NCBI GenBank assembly: GCA_036003045.1
Contig: DASYSS010000036.1
Span: forward strand, 32,357-96,356
Reading direction: 5' to 3'
DNA: 64,000 nucleotides
DNA from: Gemmatimonadaceae bacterium
GTDB lineage: Bacteria > Gemmatimonadota > Gemmatimonadetes > Gemmatimonadales > Gemmatimonadaceae
Part shown: positions 10,010-19,979 of the stretch, one piece after another
How the letters are laid out: every line of letters begins with the position of its first letter
Position numbering within the stretch: the first letter of the stretch is position 1
The notes under the pieces: model-generated
What the model was told of the DNA's origin: nothing
Seen by the model: only the letters and a program-made list of their open reading frames with translations
Database searches by the model: none
Made by a program: the position numbers and the translations under genes

Positions 10010-12295
10010 ATGCAAGTCAGTGCGAAGGTCGAGCCGCGTCCCGGCGATCCCGCCATCACTCCGGCGCTCGTCGCCGAACACGGACTCACGCCGGACGAGT
10101 ATCGCCGACTCGTCGACATGCTGGGGCGCGAGCCGACCTTCACTGAGCTGGGCATCGTCAGCGCGTTGTGGAGCGAGCACTGCTCGTACAAGCACTCGCG
10201 TCCACTGCTCAAGACGCTCCCGACGCGCGCGTCGTTCGTGTTGCAGGGGCCCGGTGAAAACGCCGGCGTCATCAGCATCGGCGACGGGCTCGCCGTCGCC
10301 TTCAAGATCGAGTCGCACAACCATCCGTCGGCCGTCGAGCCCTATCAGGGCGCCGCGACCGGGGTCGGCGGCATTCTGCGCGACGTCTTCACCATGGGCG
10401 CGCGCCCGATCGCCATGCTCAACTCGCTCCGATTCGGGTCGCTCGACTCGGCGCGCGTGCGCTACCTCTTCGCCGGTGTCGTCAAGGGAATCGGTGACTA
10501 CGGCAACTGCGTCGGCATCCCGACCGTCGCCGGTGAGGTCTCGTTCGACCCCGCCTACGAAGGCAATCCGCTCGTCAACGCGATGTGCGTCGGCTTGATG
10601 CACGAGGACGAGCTGATTCGCGCCGTGGCGCAGGGCGTCGGGAATCCGATCATCGCGGTCGGCGCGCGCACGGGACGCGACGGCATCCATGGCGCGTCGT
10701 TCGCCTCCGAAGACCTCTCGGCGCAGAGCGACGCCAAGCGGCCGCGCGTGCAGGTCGGCGATCCCTTCACCGAGAAGCTGCTGCTCGAGGCGAGCCTCGA
10801 GCTGATTCGCAGCGGAGCGATCGTCGCCATCCAGGACATGGGCGCCGCGGGTCTCACGTCGTCGTCGGCCGAGATGGCCGCGCGCGGCGACGTCGGCGTC
10901 ACCATCGACACGACGCAGGTGCCCGTGCGCGAGACGGGGATGACTCCGTACGAGATCCTGCTCAGCGAGTCGCAGGAGCGCATGCTCGTCGTCGCCAAGC
11001 GCGGACGCGAAGCCGAGGTCTCGGCGATCCTCGAGAAGTGGGATCTCACGGCAGCCGTCATCGGCGAGGTGATCGCCGAACCGGTGTACCGCGTGATGGA
11101 AGGCGAGCACGTCGTGGCCGAGTTCCCAGGCACTCGTCTCGTCACCGACTGTCCCACGTACACGCCGGACGCGCAGGAAAGCGAGACGGTCCGCGAAGCA
11201 CGCGAGCGCGACGTTTCCACGATCGCCGAGCGGCCGGAAGAGCGCGATCCGCTCTGGACGCTCGAGCGGATGCTCTCGTCGCCGAACATCGCGTCCAAGA
11301 CCTGGGTGTTCCGGCAATACGACACGACCGTTCGCACGAACACCGTCGTCGGTCCCGGCGGCGACGCCGCCGTCGTGCGCGTGCGCGGCACCGACCGCGC
11401 GCTTGCCCTCAAGACGGATTGTAACGGGCGGTACGTGTACCTCGACCCGCGCGTCGGCGCGCGCATCGCCGTGTGTGAGGCCGCGCGCAACGTCGCGTGC
11501 ACTGGCGCGCGGCCGAAGGCCATCACCAACAACCTGAATTTCGGCAATCCGCGGCGGCCCGAGGTCTACTATCAGCTCCGCGAAGCCGTCGCCGGCATGG
11601 CCGAGGCCTGCGACGCCTTGGAGACGCCGGTCACCGGTGGGAACGTCTCGCTGTACAACGAGAATCCGAGCGGCGCCGTCTTCCCCACTCCGGTCATCGG
11701 CATGGTCGGCCTCATCGAATCGCTGGCGCACGTGACCCGCGCGCCGTTCCGCGAGGAGGGCGACGCGATCGTGCTGCTGGGTTCACCCACGGACCACATC
11801 GGCGGCAGCGAGTATCTGTCGCGAATCCACGGCGTCGTGGCGGGGTCGCCTCCGTCGTGCAACGTGGACGACGAGCGTGAACTGATCGGCGCCCTGCTCG
11901 AGTCGATCGAGCGCGGCGTGATCCGGTCGGCCCACGACTGTAGTGACGGCGGTCTGGCTGTCGCCATCGTCGAGTGCTGCATCATGGATCGCGCGGACCA
12001 GCGGGGCGCGACGGTCGATTTGAGCGGCTGGCCCACCGTCCCCGATCGAGCGGTCCTCTACGGCGAGGCACAGGCCCGCGCGGTCGTGAGCACGACCTCG
12101 CCCGATGTCGTGCTCGCCATTGCCGCGGACCGGGGAATCCCCGCCCGGGTGATCGGGACAGTAGGCTCGAAGGGCTCGCCGGTGCAGATTTCAATGAAGG
12201 CGACGCGTATCGTCGCGCCGCTCGCGCGGCTCGACGCCGCTTATCACGAAACGATTCCCCGGATCATGGCCCAGTCGGCTCTTGCCGCGCAGTAA
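10010..12295 (+). CDS. purL: Phosphoribosylformylglycinamidine synthase, PurL subunit
   Basis: PurL uses ATP and ammonia from PurQ to convert FGAR to FGAM. The protein has 761 residues, the small-PurL size expected when PurS and PurQ are separate. Visible blocks are [17 protein letters not shown] near the N-terminus, [14 protein letters not shown] and [20 protein letters not shown], which carry the active-site histidine and nucleotide/Mg contacts. [20 protein letters not shown] and [13 protein letters not shown] occur in the second half of this internally duplicated enzyme. It begins eight bases after the BamE-like gene. A 50-base gap separates it from purF, the widest gap so far in this operon. 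Confidence 0.96.
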   Translation: MQVSAKVEPRPGDPAITPALVAEHGLTPDEYRRLVDMLGREPTFTELGIVSALWSEHCSYKHSRPLLKTLPTRASFVLQGPGENAGVISIGDGLAVAFKIESHNHPSAVEPYQGAATGVGGILRDVFTMGARPIAMLNSLRFGSLDSARVRYLFAGVVKGIGDYGNCVGIPTVAGEVSFDPAYEGNPLVNAMCVGLMHEDELIRAVAQGVGNPIIAVGARTGRDGIHGASFASEDLSAQSDAKRPRVQVGDPFTEKLLLEASLELIRSGAIVAIQDMGAAGLTSSSAEMAARGDVGVTIDTTQVPVRETGMTPYEILLSESQERMLVVAKRGREAEVSAILEKWDLTAAVIGEVIAEPVYRVMEGEHVVAEFPGTRLVTDCPTYTPDAQESETVREARERDVSTIAERPEERDPLWTLERMLSSPNIASKTWVFRQYDTTVRTNTVVGPGGDAAVVRVRGTDRALALKTDCNGRYVYLDPRVGARIAVCEAARNVACTGARPKAITNNLNFGNPRRPEVYYQLREAVAGMAEACDALETPVTGGNVSLYNENPSGAVFPTPVIGMVGLIESLAHVTRAPFREEGDAIVLLGSPTDHIGGSEYLSRIHGVVAGSPPSCNVDDERELIGALLESIERGVIRSAHDCSDGGLAVAIVECCIMDRADQRGATVDLSGWPTVPDRAVLYGEAQARAVVSTTSPDVVLAIAADRGIPARVIGTVGSKGSPVQISMKATRIVAPLARLDAAYHETIPRIMAQSALAAQ

Positions 12296-12345
12296 CACGC
12301 GGCGGGTGACACCGACCGTCGTGATCGTAGCCCGGACCTGAATAC

Positions 12346-13725
12346 ATGTGCGGCATTTTCGGAGTCCACGGCCATCCCGACGCGGCGCACCTCGCGCAGC
12401 TCGGCCTGTACTCCCTCCAACATCGCGGTCAGGAGTCGGTCGGCGTCGTGTCGATCGACGACGCCGGCCAGGCGCGCGCCGTGCGGCGCATGGGCACGCT
12501 CTCGGACGCGCTCTCGCAAGAGTTGGCGAAGATTCCCGGGACGTCCGCCGTCGGACACACTCGCTACAGTACCGCCGGCTCGTCGACCATCGACAACGCG
12601 CAACCGGTCGTCGCGCGGTCCAAGGGCGGCTTCATCACGCTTGCCCACAACGGCAATCTGATCAACGCCGCCGAGCTGCGGCACGAGCTCGAGGACAAGG
12701 GTTCGATCTTCGCGTCGACAAATGACTCCGAGGTCATCGTCCACGAGCTCGCGCGCTCGACCGCTCCGACGCCGGCGCTTCGTCTCGCCGACGCGCTCAA
12801 GCAAGTCGACGGCGCGTACAGCCTGATCGTCGCCATGGGCGACACGCTGCTCGCGGCGCGCGACCCGCGCGGCTGGCGCCCGCTCGCCATGGGCCGTTTG
12901 GGCGACGCGATCGTCTTCGCGTCGGAGACCTGCGCGCTCGACATCGTCGGCGCGACGTACGAGCGCGACGTCGAACCGGGTGAGATCGTGTCGGTCAACG
13001 GCAACGGCGTGCAGTCGTCACGGCCGCTGCCCAAGGCCGAATCGCGGCGCTGCGTCTTCGAGTACGTCTACTTCGCGCGCCCCGACAGCCGCGTCTACGG
13101 CGGATCGGTCGATCGCGCGCGCCGCGCGTTGGGCAAGCGCCTCGCCAAAGAGCATCCCGCGCCCACGGCGGATCTGGTTTTTAGCGTGCCCGATTCGTCC
13201 AACTCCGCGGCGCTTGGCTTCTCGGAAGAAAGCGGAATTCCGTACGAGCTCGCGCTCATCAGAAATCACTACGTCGGACGCACGTTCATCCAGCCGACGC
13301 AGGCGGGGCGCGACGCGAAGGTGAAGGTCAAGTACAACGCGGTGCGCGAGATCATCGAAGGCAAGCGCGTGGTCATGGTCGACGATTCGATCGTCCGTGG
13401 CACGACGACACGCGGCCTCGTCGCCCTCGTCCGCGCGGCCGGCGCGCGCGAGGTGCACATGCGCGTGAGCTCGGCGCCCGTCACCGGGCCTTGCTACTAC
13501 GGCATCGACACGCCGTCGCGCGACGAACTGATCGCGGCGAACCACACGGTCGATGAGATCGCGGGCCATCTTGGCGTCGACAGCCTCGGTTATCTCTCGC
13601 TCGATGGCATGTTGGAATCAGTGCCCTCCGGTCCAGATGGTTTCTGCCACGCGTGCTTCTCGGGCGACTATCCCACGGCTCCGCCGGCGGATCCCGACAA
13701 GCTGCGGTTCGGCTGCGGCTGCTAG
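12346..13725 (+). CDS. purF: Amidophosphoribosyltransferase
   Basis: PurF makes phosphoribosylamine from PRPP and glutamine, the committed step of purine synthesis. The 459-residue protein begins MCGIFGVHG, so the nucleophilic cysteine is exposed by removing only the initiator Met and there is no propeptide. The PRPP-binding motif is VVMVDDSIVRGTTT. Cysteines corresponding to the four [4Fe-4S] ligands of the Bacillus-type enzyme are present in RRCVFEYVYF, TGPCYYGID and CHACFSGDYP, so it is probably the oxygen-sensitive iron-sulphur form. The protein ends in FGCGC. The last base of its TAG is the first base of the ppdK GTG start. Confidence 0.96.
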   Translation: MCGIFGVHGHPDAAHLAQLGLYSLQHRGQESVGVVSIDDAGQARAVRRMGTLSDALSQELAKIPGTSAVGHTRYSTAGSSTIDNAQPVVARSKGGFITLAHNGNLINAAELRHELEDKGSIFASTNDSEVIVHELARSTAPTPALRLADALKQVDGAYSLIVAMGDTLLAARDPRGWRPLAMGRLGDAIVFASETCALDIVGATYERDVEPGEIVSVNGNGVQSSRPLPKAESRRCVFEYVYFARPDSRVYGGSVDRARRALGKRLAKEHPAPTADLVFSVPDSSNSAALGFSEESGIPYELALIRNHYVGRTFIQPTQAGRDAKVKVKYNAVREIIEGKRVVMVDDSIVRGTTTRGLVALVRAAGAREVHMRVSSAPVTGPCYYGIDTPSRDELIAANHTVDEIAGHLGVDSLGYLSLDGMLESVPSGPDGFCHACFSGDYPTAPPADPDKLRFGCGC

Positions 13726-16430
13726 TGGCGACCGCGGCGGCGGCACAATCCGTCTACTTCTTCGGCGACGGGCACGCCGAGGGCACGAAGGACATGAAGA
13801 GTGTCCTCGGCGGAAAAGGCGCCGGCCTCGCCGAGATGACGAACCTCGGCGTTCCGGTGCCACCGGGATTCACGATCGCCTGCGCGGCGTGCGTCGAATA
13901 TCTGCGCACGCAGCGCCCGCCTGAGGGACTGCGCGAGGAAGTCGGCAACGCGTTGGAACGATTGGAGCGCGCGACCGGGAAGGCATTCGGCGATACGCGA
14001 AATCCGTTGCTCGTCTCGGTGCGGTCAGGTGCTCCGGTCTCGATGCCGGGAATGATGGAGACGATCCTCAACCTCGGCCTCAACGACGACACGGTCGGCG
14101 GGCTCGCGGGCGCGAGTGGAAACGAGCGCTTCGCGTACGACTCCTATCGCCGGTTCATTCAGATGTACGGCGACGTCGTGCTCGGCGTCCCGTCGACGCA
14201 GTTCGAGCACTTGCTCACGACCAAGCGAATGACGGCCGGAGTCGAAAACGATTCGGATCTCACGGCCGAGGCGCTCAAAGCGCTCGTCGCCGATTACCGC
14301 GCGCTCGTCAAAAACCGCACGGGCCAAGAGTTCCCTGGCGACCCGGCTGAGCAGCTGTGGGGTGCCATTGAGGCAGTGTGGAAATCGTGGACCCTTAAGA
14401 AGGCTGCGGACTATAGAAAGGTGCACCGCATCGCCGACGATCTCGGCACTGCGGTGAGCGTGGTTGCGATGGTCTTCGGGAACCTGGGCGACGATTCGGG
14501 GACCGGAGTGGCGTTCACGCGAAATCCATCGACTGGGGAAAAGAAGTTCTACGGTGAATTCTTGGTGAACGCGCAGGGCGAGGACGTCGTCGCGGGCATT
14601 CGCACTCCGCTCGCGATCGACCAGATGCAAAAACGCTTGCCGGAAGCCTACGAGGATCTGCTCGAGACGCAGCAGCGCCTCGAGGGACACTTCCGCGACA
14701 TGCAGGATCTCGAATTCACCGTCGAGCGCAAACGCCTGTATCTGCTGCAGACGCGAACCGGAAAGCGCACAGCGACCGCCGCGGTTCGCATCGCGATCGA
14801 CATGGTGGACGAAGGCTCGATCGACCCGTCGACCGCGGTGCGACGCGTGATTCCCGACCAGCTCGACCAGTTGCTGCACCCCGTGATCGCGTCCGACGTG
14901 CGCGCGCAGCCTCTTTGCACAGGGCTCCCCGCGAGCCCCGGCGCCGAGAGCGGCATCGCCGTTTTCGATCCGGACGTCGCCGAACAACAGGCGGCCGCCG
15001 GCAAACGCGTGATTCTCGTGCGCGAAGAAACGACGCCCGAAGATTTTCACGGCATCGTCGCCGCGCGCGCCGTCATCACGGCGCGCGGCGGCATGACGAG
15101 CCACGCGGCAGTCGTCGCGCGCGGCATGGGAAAATGCGCCGTCGTCGGCTGTCGCGACATCGACGTCGACGTGATTCACCGGCGGTTCACCGCCGGTGAT
15201 CAAACGATTGCCGAAGGCGACTGGGTCACCGTGGACGGCGCATCGGGCCGCATCTACGCCGGCGACCTGCCGACGACGCCGAGCGAGGTCGTGCAGGTCA
15301 TTCGCGGCACGCGCGACCGCCGGTCCGCGCCGACCTATCAGTCGTTCGCGCGATTGCTCGGCTGGGCCGACGACGTCCGTCGGCTGCGCGTCCGCGCCAA
15401 CGCCGACACGCCGCAGGACGCGCGCATCGCGCGCGGGTTCGGCGCGGAAGGAATCGGGCTCTGTCGCACGGAGCACATGTTCTTCGAGGGCGACCGCATC
15501 GGCGCGATGCGCGAGATGATCGTGGCGCGCGACGAAGCCGGACGACGTCGCGCGCTCGCCAAGTTGCTCCCGATGCAGCGCTCGGACTTCGAGGGAATCT
15601 TCGAGGCGATGAGCGGGCTGCCGGTGACGATCCGTCTGCTCGATCCGCCGTTGCACGAGTTCCTGCCGCACGGCGGCGAAGAGAGCAAACTGCTCGCGCG
15701 CACGTTGGGTATTCCGCGAGAGGAGTTGCAACGGATCGTCGAGTCGCTGCGCGAGACGAATCCGATGCTGGGGCATCGCGGATGCAGGCTGGGAATCACG
15801 TTCCCAGAGATCACCGACATGCAGGGCCGCGCGATCTTCGAGGCCGCGGTGCGCGCCAAGCGGCGCGGCTTCGACGTGCGTCCCGAGATCATGGTGCCGC
15901 TCGTCGCGACGGTTGCTGAATTCGAGAATCAGCGTGCGATCCTCGAAAACGCCGCGCAAAGAATTCTTGGTGCGATGGGTGAAGAGATTCCCTACACCAT
16001 CGGGACGATGATAGAGTTGCCCCGTGCCGCCCTCACCGCGGATGAGATCGCGGCGAAGGCTGACTTCTTTTCGTTTGGTACCAATGATTTAACTCAAACC
16101 ACATTCGGTTTGAGCCGAGACGATGCCGGGCGGTTCCTACCCAATTACGTAGATCGTGGTATACTTCCCGACGACCCGTTCCAGGTCCTTGACCGGAACG
16201 GGGTTGGCAAACTGATTGGATTTGCCGTACAGGCCGGTCGAACGGTGCGTCCGCAGCTCAAAGTTGGGATCTGCGGCGAGCACGGAGGCGAACCGCGCTC
16301 CGTGGCTTTTTGCCACTCGATCGGACTCGACTACGTCTCGTGTTCCCCCTTCCGAGTCCCAATCGCACGACTTGCCGCTGCTCATGCCGCTCTTGAATCC
16401 GGCTCTTCGTTCCAGGCGCTTTCGTCGTAA
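13725..16430 (+). CDS. ppdK: Pyruvate, phosphate dikinase
   Basis: PPDK interconverts pyruvate + ATP + Pi and phosphoenolpyruvate + AMP + PPi. The 901-residue length is typical. The ATP-grasp domain starts with VLGGKGAGLAEMTNLGVPVP. The phosphorylatable histidine is His460 in GGMTSHAAVVARGMGK, and the C-terminal PEP/pyruvate domain carries Cys850 in ICGEHGG. I chose the GTG start because the conserved YFFGDGHAEG follows within about ten residues, and it shares a base with the purF stop (TAGTG). The last 480 or so bases use AT-richer codons than the rest of the gene, for example TTT, TTA and AAT around 16070-16110. An extended -10 motif lies within that stretch. Confidence 0.95.
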   Translation: MATAAAAQSVYFFGDGHAEGTKDMKSVLGGKGAGLAEMTNLGVPVPPGFTIACAACVEYLRTQRPPEGLREEVGNALERLERATGKAFGDTRNPLLVSVRSGAPVSMPGMMETILNLGLNDDTVGGLAGASGNERFAYDSYRRFIQMYGDVVLGVPSTQFEHLLTTKRMTAGVENDSDLTAEALKALVADYRALVKNRTGQEFPGDPAEQLWGAIEAVWKSWTLKKAADYRKVHRIADDLGTAVSVVAMVFGNLGDDSGTGVAFTRNPSTGEKKFYGEFLVNAQGEDVVAGIRTPLAIDQMQKRLPEAYEDLLETQQRLEGHFRDMQDLEFTVERKRLYLLQTRTGKRTATAAVRIAIDMVDEGSIDPSTAVRRVIPDQLDQLLHPVIASDVRAQPLCTGLPASPGAESGIAVFDPDVAEQQAAAGKRVILVREETTPEDFHGIVAARAVITARGGMTSHAAVVARGMGKCAVVGCRDIDVDVIHRRFTAGDQTIAEGDWVTVDGASGRIYAGDLPTTPSEVVQVIRGTRDRRSAPTYQSFARLLGWADDVRRLRVRANADTPQDARIARGFGAEGIGLCRTEHMFFEGDRIGAMREMIVARDEAGRRRALAKLLPMQRSDFEGIFEAMSGLPVTIRLLDPPLHEFLPHGGEESKLLARTLGIPREELQRIVESLRETNPMLGHRGCRLGITFPEITDMQGRAIFEAAVRAKRRGFDVRPEIMVPLVATVAEFENQRAILENAAQRILGAMGEEIPYTIGTMIELPRAALTADEIAAKADFFSFGTNDLTQTTFGLSRDDAGRFLPNYVDRGILPDDPFQVLDRNGVGKLIGFAVQAGRTVRPQLKVGICGEHGGEPRSVAFCHSIGLDYVSCSPFRVPIARLAAAHAALESGSSFQALSS
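16157..16165 (+). promoter_or_regulatory. Candidate extended -10 promoter inside ppdK
   Basis: TGGTATACT matches the extended -10 consensus TGnTATAAT with one mismatch, inside the AT-richer 3' end of ppdK. Transcription from it would start near 16172 and could serve the three downstream envelope genes independently of the purine genes. I see no good -35 box. It is a single motif match and could be a coding coincidence. Confidence 0.28.
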
Positions 16431-17604
16431 TCATCCGGCGTTGCCGAATCTACCGCTCCTCGAGTCCACCCACGACGAGCGGCCGCTTCGCATTGCCCTG
16501 GTCACGGAGTACTACTATCCGCACCTCGGCGGCGTTTGCGAGCACGTTCACTTCTTCGCCCGCGAAGCCCGCCGGCGTGGACACCACGTCGACGTCATCA
16601 CCTCGAACATCCCCGACGCCCAGCCGCAGCCGCACGTCATTCGGCTTGGCCGGAGCCAGCCGGTCTACGCCAACGGTTCACAGGCGCGGATCACACTCGG
16701 CTGGAATCTCCGCCGCGACATGCGCCGCGTGCTTCGACAGGGACAGTACGACATCGTGCACGTGCACTCGCCGCTCACGCCCGTCCTCCCGATCCTCGCG
16801 ATCGAGGAGGCGGATTGTCCGGTCGTCGGCACGTTCCACACGTATTTCGACCGGTCGTTCGGCTACACGGTTGGCCGGCGCTTCTTCCAGAAGCGGCTCG
16901 ACATGCTCAGCGCCGCCATCGCCGTCTCCCACAGCACGACCGTCGCGCTCGACCGCTATTTCGAGGCGGACTGGCGGATCATCCCGAACGGCATCGATAC
17001 GGACGTTTTCCATCCGAGTGCTCCTCCACCTCCGGGAATCACGAACAACGTTCCGACGATTCTTTTCCTGGGCCGCTTCGACCCGCGCAACGGACTGACG
17101 ACGCTGATCGAGTCGTTCCGTCGTGTGAAGGCGAAGGGCAACCGAGGGCGCCAGGCGCGGCTCGTCGTCGTCGGCGACGGACCGCTTCGCGAGCACTACT
17201 ACAAGCAGGCCAATGGTGACCGCGACATTCGCTTCGTCGGCGCCGTGCTCGAGGGCCGACCGAGCTATTACGCGCACAGCTCCGTGTACGCGTGCCCGAC
17301 GACGAAGGCATCCTTCGGCATCACGCTGCTGGAATCGATGGCCTGCCAGACGCCGGTGGTCTGCTCCGACATTCTCGGCTTCCGGGACGTCGTGGTCGAC
17401 GGCCGGGAGGCGCTGATGGTTCCGTGCGGCGACCGCGATGCGCTCGCGGACGCGTTGGTTCGAGTGCTCGATGACGAGGGCCTTGCCATCCAACTCGGCA
17501 CCACCGGTCGGGAGAATTCACTCGAATACTCGTGGGCCCGTGTCACGGCTCGGGTACTCGACGTGTATCAAACGGTTCTCGGAAGGGTCGCCGTCGCGGT
17601 ATGA
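16384..17604 (+). CDS. GT4-family glycosyltransferase (PimA/MshA-like)
   Basis: A GT-B-fold retaining glycosyltransferase of about 406 residues. The N-terminal acceptor domain begins RIALVTEYYYPHLGGVCEHV, the usual opening of PimA-like enzymes. The donor domain contains TILFLGRFDPRNGL, the nucleotide-site LVVVGDGPLR and the E-x7-E-like block ASFGITLLESMACQTPVV. Substrates cannot be read from sequence; related enzymes act on phosphatidylinositol, diacylglycerol or sugar phosphates. An ATG at 16384 would overlap ppdK by 47 bases, and an in-frame TTG at 16441 after the ppdK stop is the alternative. The stop overlaps the deacetylase start, suggesting a joint envelope-glycan function. Confidence 0.87.
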   Translation: MPLLNPALRSRRFRRNHPALPNLPLLESTHDERPLRIALVTEYYYPHLGGVCEHVHFFAREARRRGHHVDVITSNIPDAQPQPHVIRLGRSQPVYANGSQARITLGWNLRRDMRRVLRQGQYDIVHVHSPLTPVLPILAIEEADCPVVGTFHTYFDRSFGYTVGRRFFQKRLDMLSAAIAVSHSTTVALDRYFEADWRIIPNGIDTDVFHPSAPPPPGITNNVPTILFLGRFDPRNGLTTLIESFRRVKAKGNRGRQARLVVVGDGPLREHYYKQANGDRDIRFVGAVLEGRPSYYAHSSVYACPTTKASFGITLLESMACQTPVVCSDILGFRDVVVDGREALMVPCGDRDALADALVRVLDDEGLAIQLGTTGRENSLEYSWARVTARVLDVYQTVLGRVAVAV

Positions 17605-18290
17605 TGCTCGGCCTGGGCGCGGCTGCCGTCGTGATCGGCGGGGCTGCGCACGGCGCCTTCCATCGCAACAGCTTCGTCTTCGGTCCCACCATCCGCCATC
17701 TCGCGACGCGTGACCGTGTCGTCGCCCTCACGTTCGACGACGGGCCAAACCCCGCCGCCACGCCGCTCGTGCTCGACGCGCTCGCCGAGCGCGGGGTCAA
17801 GGCGACCTTCTTCATCCTCGGCCGGCACGCCGAACGCTGGCCCGAGCTGGTCGCCCGCGCTGCCGCCGAAGGACACGCGTTAGGCAACCACGGCTATTAC
17901 CATCGGAAACTTCACCTCAGGTCGCCCGCGTACGTACGGCGTGACCTCGAGCTTGGCACGGACGCAATGATGAAAGCCGGCGCTCCAAGGCCGCGCTTCT
18001 TTCGCGCGCCGCACGGCTTTCGCAGCCCTTGGGTGACCTATATCGCCCGCACGCTCGGCCAGCGCACGGTCGGCTGGTCGTTGGGCGTGTGGGATTCGGA
18101 TCGTCCCGGCGCCGACGAGATCGCACGCCGCACGGTCGAGGGCGCGTCGCCCGGCGCGATCCTGCTGTTGCACGATGGTGACGGGTACGATCCCGACGGA
18201 GACCGCCTGCAGACGGCACACGCCGTGCCCCTCTTGGTGGATCGCCTCCTCGATCGGGGTTACCGATTCAGCCTCCTCGACGCCGCATGA
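17601..18290 (+). CDS. Polysaccharide deacetylase family protein (carbohydrate esterase 4)
   Basis: A 229-residue protein with an N-terminal hydrophobic segment (AAAVVIGGAAHGAF), probably a signal or membrane anchor, followed by one NodB-homology domain. Motif 1, TFDDGPNP, supplies the catalytic base and a metal ligand. Motif 2 is HGYYH, an H-x3-H metal site. RAPHGFRSPW is motif 3, and LLLHDGD near the C-terminus is the final histidine motif. Members remove N- or O-acetyl groups from peptidoglycan, chitin oligomers or exopolysaccharide; the substrate here is unknown. It overlaps the genes on both sides by ATGA, so it works alongside the glycosyltransferase and the flippase. Confidence 0.88.
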   Translation: MMLGLGAAAVVIGGAAHGAFHRNSFVFGPTIRHLATRDRVVALTFDDGPNPAATPLVLDALAERGVKATFFILGRHAERWPELVARAAAEGHALGNHGYYHRKLHLRSPAYVRRDLELGTDAMMKAGAPRPRFFRAPHGFRSPWVTYIARTLGQRTVGWSLGVWDSDRPGADEIARRTVEGASPGAILLLHDGDGYDPDGDRLQTAHAVPLLVDRLLDRGYRFSLLDAA

Positions 18291-19342
18291 ACAAGGCCGT
18301 CTCGCGATCGCTTCGCGCACTGCTTTCCGTCGCGATCATCGCGGGTCTGGTTCTGTTCGCGCGCAAGGTGAATTGGACCACGACGTGGGAGCACATCACC
18401 CGGGCGAATCTCACCATCCTGCTCGCGGCCGCGGCGGTGAATCTGCTGTCGCTCGCGCTCAAGGGTGTGCGATGGTGGATTTTCCTGCGCCCCGCCGGTG
18501 TTCCGTCGCTTTGGCTCGCCATTAGGGCGACGTTCGCCGGCGCGGGGCTCAACAACATCCTCGTCGCCAACGGCGGCGAAGCGGCGCGCGTCGTGTTCGT
18601 CGCGCGCGCGGCGCACGTGCAGAGCGCCAAGATTCTCGCGTCGCTGGCGCTCGAACGAATGTTCGAGCTGATCGGCTACATCGTCATGTTCGTGTTGGCG
18701 GTTTCGTTCCTCGAGCTGCCGGACCGCTTGTCCAAGGCTCGGCCGGTCGCTTGGATCGCCCTCGCCCTGGTCGTCGGCCTCATGATCTACCTGATCCGGC
18801 GTCCGCACCTCGACGAGATCAAGTTCTCCGAAACGAAAGCGGACGGATGGCGCGGCCGCGTCGCCGAATTCTTCAGGCACTTCGGCTCGACGATCGGCGG
18901 TATCTCGACCGGTCCGCGCTTTCTCGTCGCGATGGCGCTCTCGGTGGCCATCTGGGCGATGCAGGTCTGGACGTACGCCCTTACCGCGCGCGCGGCCGAC
19001 TTCAATTTGTCGCTCGTCGGAACGGTGTCGGCGCTGCTCGCCGTCAATACCGGCTTCGCGATCCGCGCGACTCCTGGAAACGTGGGCGTGTTTCAGGCGC
19101 TCTACGCGCTCACGGCCACGGCATTCGGTATGGACAGCAACGAGGCGATTGCCGTCGCGTTCCTCATCCAGACCCAACAGATCATTCCGGTCACATTGCT
19201 CGGCGTCGCGCTCGCTCCCGAGTTCATCTTCAAGAAGCGCAAGACGCGCGCGGCGGATTCCGGTCTCGAGCTGCACTCACGCGCCGAGGAGTTGTCGGAG
19301 CCGGCCCCGGTCACCGCGCGCTCGGGCAGTCCCCGCGGATGA
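18287..19342 (+). CDS. YbhN/AglD-type flippase-like membrane protein (LPG synthase TM family)
   Basis: A 351-residue integral membrane protein with about eight hydrophobic segments. It contains LKGVRWWIFLRP, GAGLNNILVANGGEAARVVF and FAIRATPGNVGVFQALYA. These match the two family blocks (R-W near helix 2, and the P-GNxGxxxA motif) of the UPF0104 / lysylphosphatidylglycerol synthase transmembrane superfamily. Members are thought to flip lipids or lipid-linked sugars. The soluble C-terminal tail is short. It is the last gene of the long operon. Its 3' end overlaps the convergent endonuclease-like gene by 32 bases, with no evident terminator between them. Confidence 0.83.
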   Translation: MNKAVSRSLRALLSVAIIAGLVLFARKVNWTTTWEHITRANLTILLAAAAVNLLSLALKGVRWWIFLRPAGVPSLWLAIRATFAGAGLNNILVANGGEAARVVFVARAAHVQSAKILASLALERMFELIGYIVMFVLAVSFLELPDRLSKARPVAWIALALVVGLMIYLIRRPHLDEIKFSETKADGWRGRVAEFFRHFGSTIGGISTGPRFLVAMALSVAIWAMQVWTYALTARAADFNLSLVGTVSALLAVNTGFAIRATPGNVGVFQALYALTATAFGMDSNEAIAVAFLIQTQQIIPVTLLGVALAPEFIFKKRKTRAADSGLELHSRAEELSEPAPVTARSGSPRG

Positions 19343-19979
19343 CGCACGCGGCGCAGCGCGGCGCGGTCGTCTTGCAGGCGGTTTGGCCGTGCGTTCGGAG
19401 TAGCTGGTTCGCTTCGATCAGCGCGTCGAAGTCGGAGCCCAATTCTGGAACCGCCGCGGCGGTCGCCGCGCGATACGTCGTCGTGTAGGATTTCGCGACG
19501 GTGCCGTATCCCAGCCGGTTGAGCACGCGCAGCGCGTTCGAGTCGAGTCCCATGACGGGGTGAGAACGCGTGAACAGCAGAATCTTCTCCGCCCCGGGCT
19601 CGCCGATTCCGTAGATCCGCATTAACTGCTTCTTCGCGTCCGGCAGCGCGCGGCGGCAGACTTGGTCGAGCGAGCCGTCGAAGTCGCCTACGACCAGCTC
19701 CGCGGCCTTCACGAGATTCTCCGCGCGCTCCGGTGCACCGATGCCGCCTGTCGCCAGCACGTCGATCAATTCGGCGCGTCGCGCCGCGAGAATCTTCTTC
19801 GGCGTGAGCCCGATCTTGTTTCGCAGGAGCGCGAACGCGTTGGCGCGCTTCTCGTCCGTCGCGAGGTAGGCGACCTTCTCCCACGCGATCAACTCGAACG
19901 CGGTCTTCGCCGGCGCCGGCGTCGGAGGACCGTACTTCGAGCGCAGCCTCGCGACGAGCTTCGCTAGCCGCGAGCGCAC
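19311..19979 (-). CDS. Endonuclease III-like HhH-GPD DNA glycosylase lacking the catalytic lysine
   Basis: A 222-residue base-excision-repair glycosylase homologue. The C-terminus has an intact iron-sulphur motif of the EndoIII/MutY type, Cys-x6-Cys-x2-Cys-x5-Cys (CKTTAPRC..C.....C). The helix-hairpin-helix reads YGIGEPGAEKILLF and is followed by GLDSNALRVL, which keeps the catalytic Asp. Where EndoIII has the Schiff-base lysine (GVGRKTA) this protein has Pro, although a lysine occurs four residues later. It may therefore be a monofunctional glycosylase or have a different substrate. I chose the GTG at 19979, which overlaps the end of the upstream DoxX gene; the frame remains open further upstream. 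Confidence 0.77.
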   Translation of the reverse strand: MRSRLAKLVARLRSKYGPPTPAPAKTAFELIAWEKVAYLATDEKRANAFALLRNKIGLTPKKILAARRAELIDVLATGGIGAPERAENLVKAAELVVGDFDGSLDQVCRRALPDAKKQLMRIYGIGEPGAEKILLFTRSHPVMGLDSNALRVLNRLGYGTVAKSYTTTYRAATAAAVPELGSDFDALIEANQLLRTHGQTACKTTAPRCAACVIRGDCPSAR

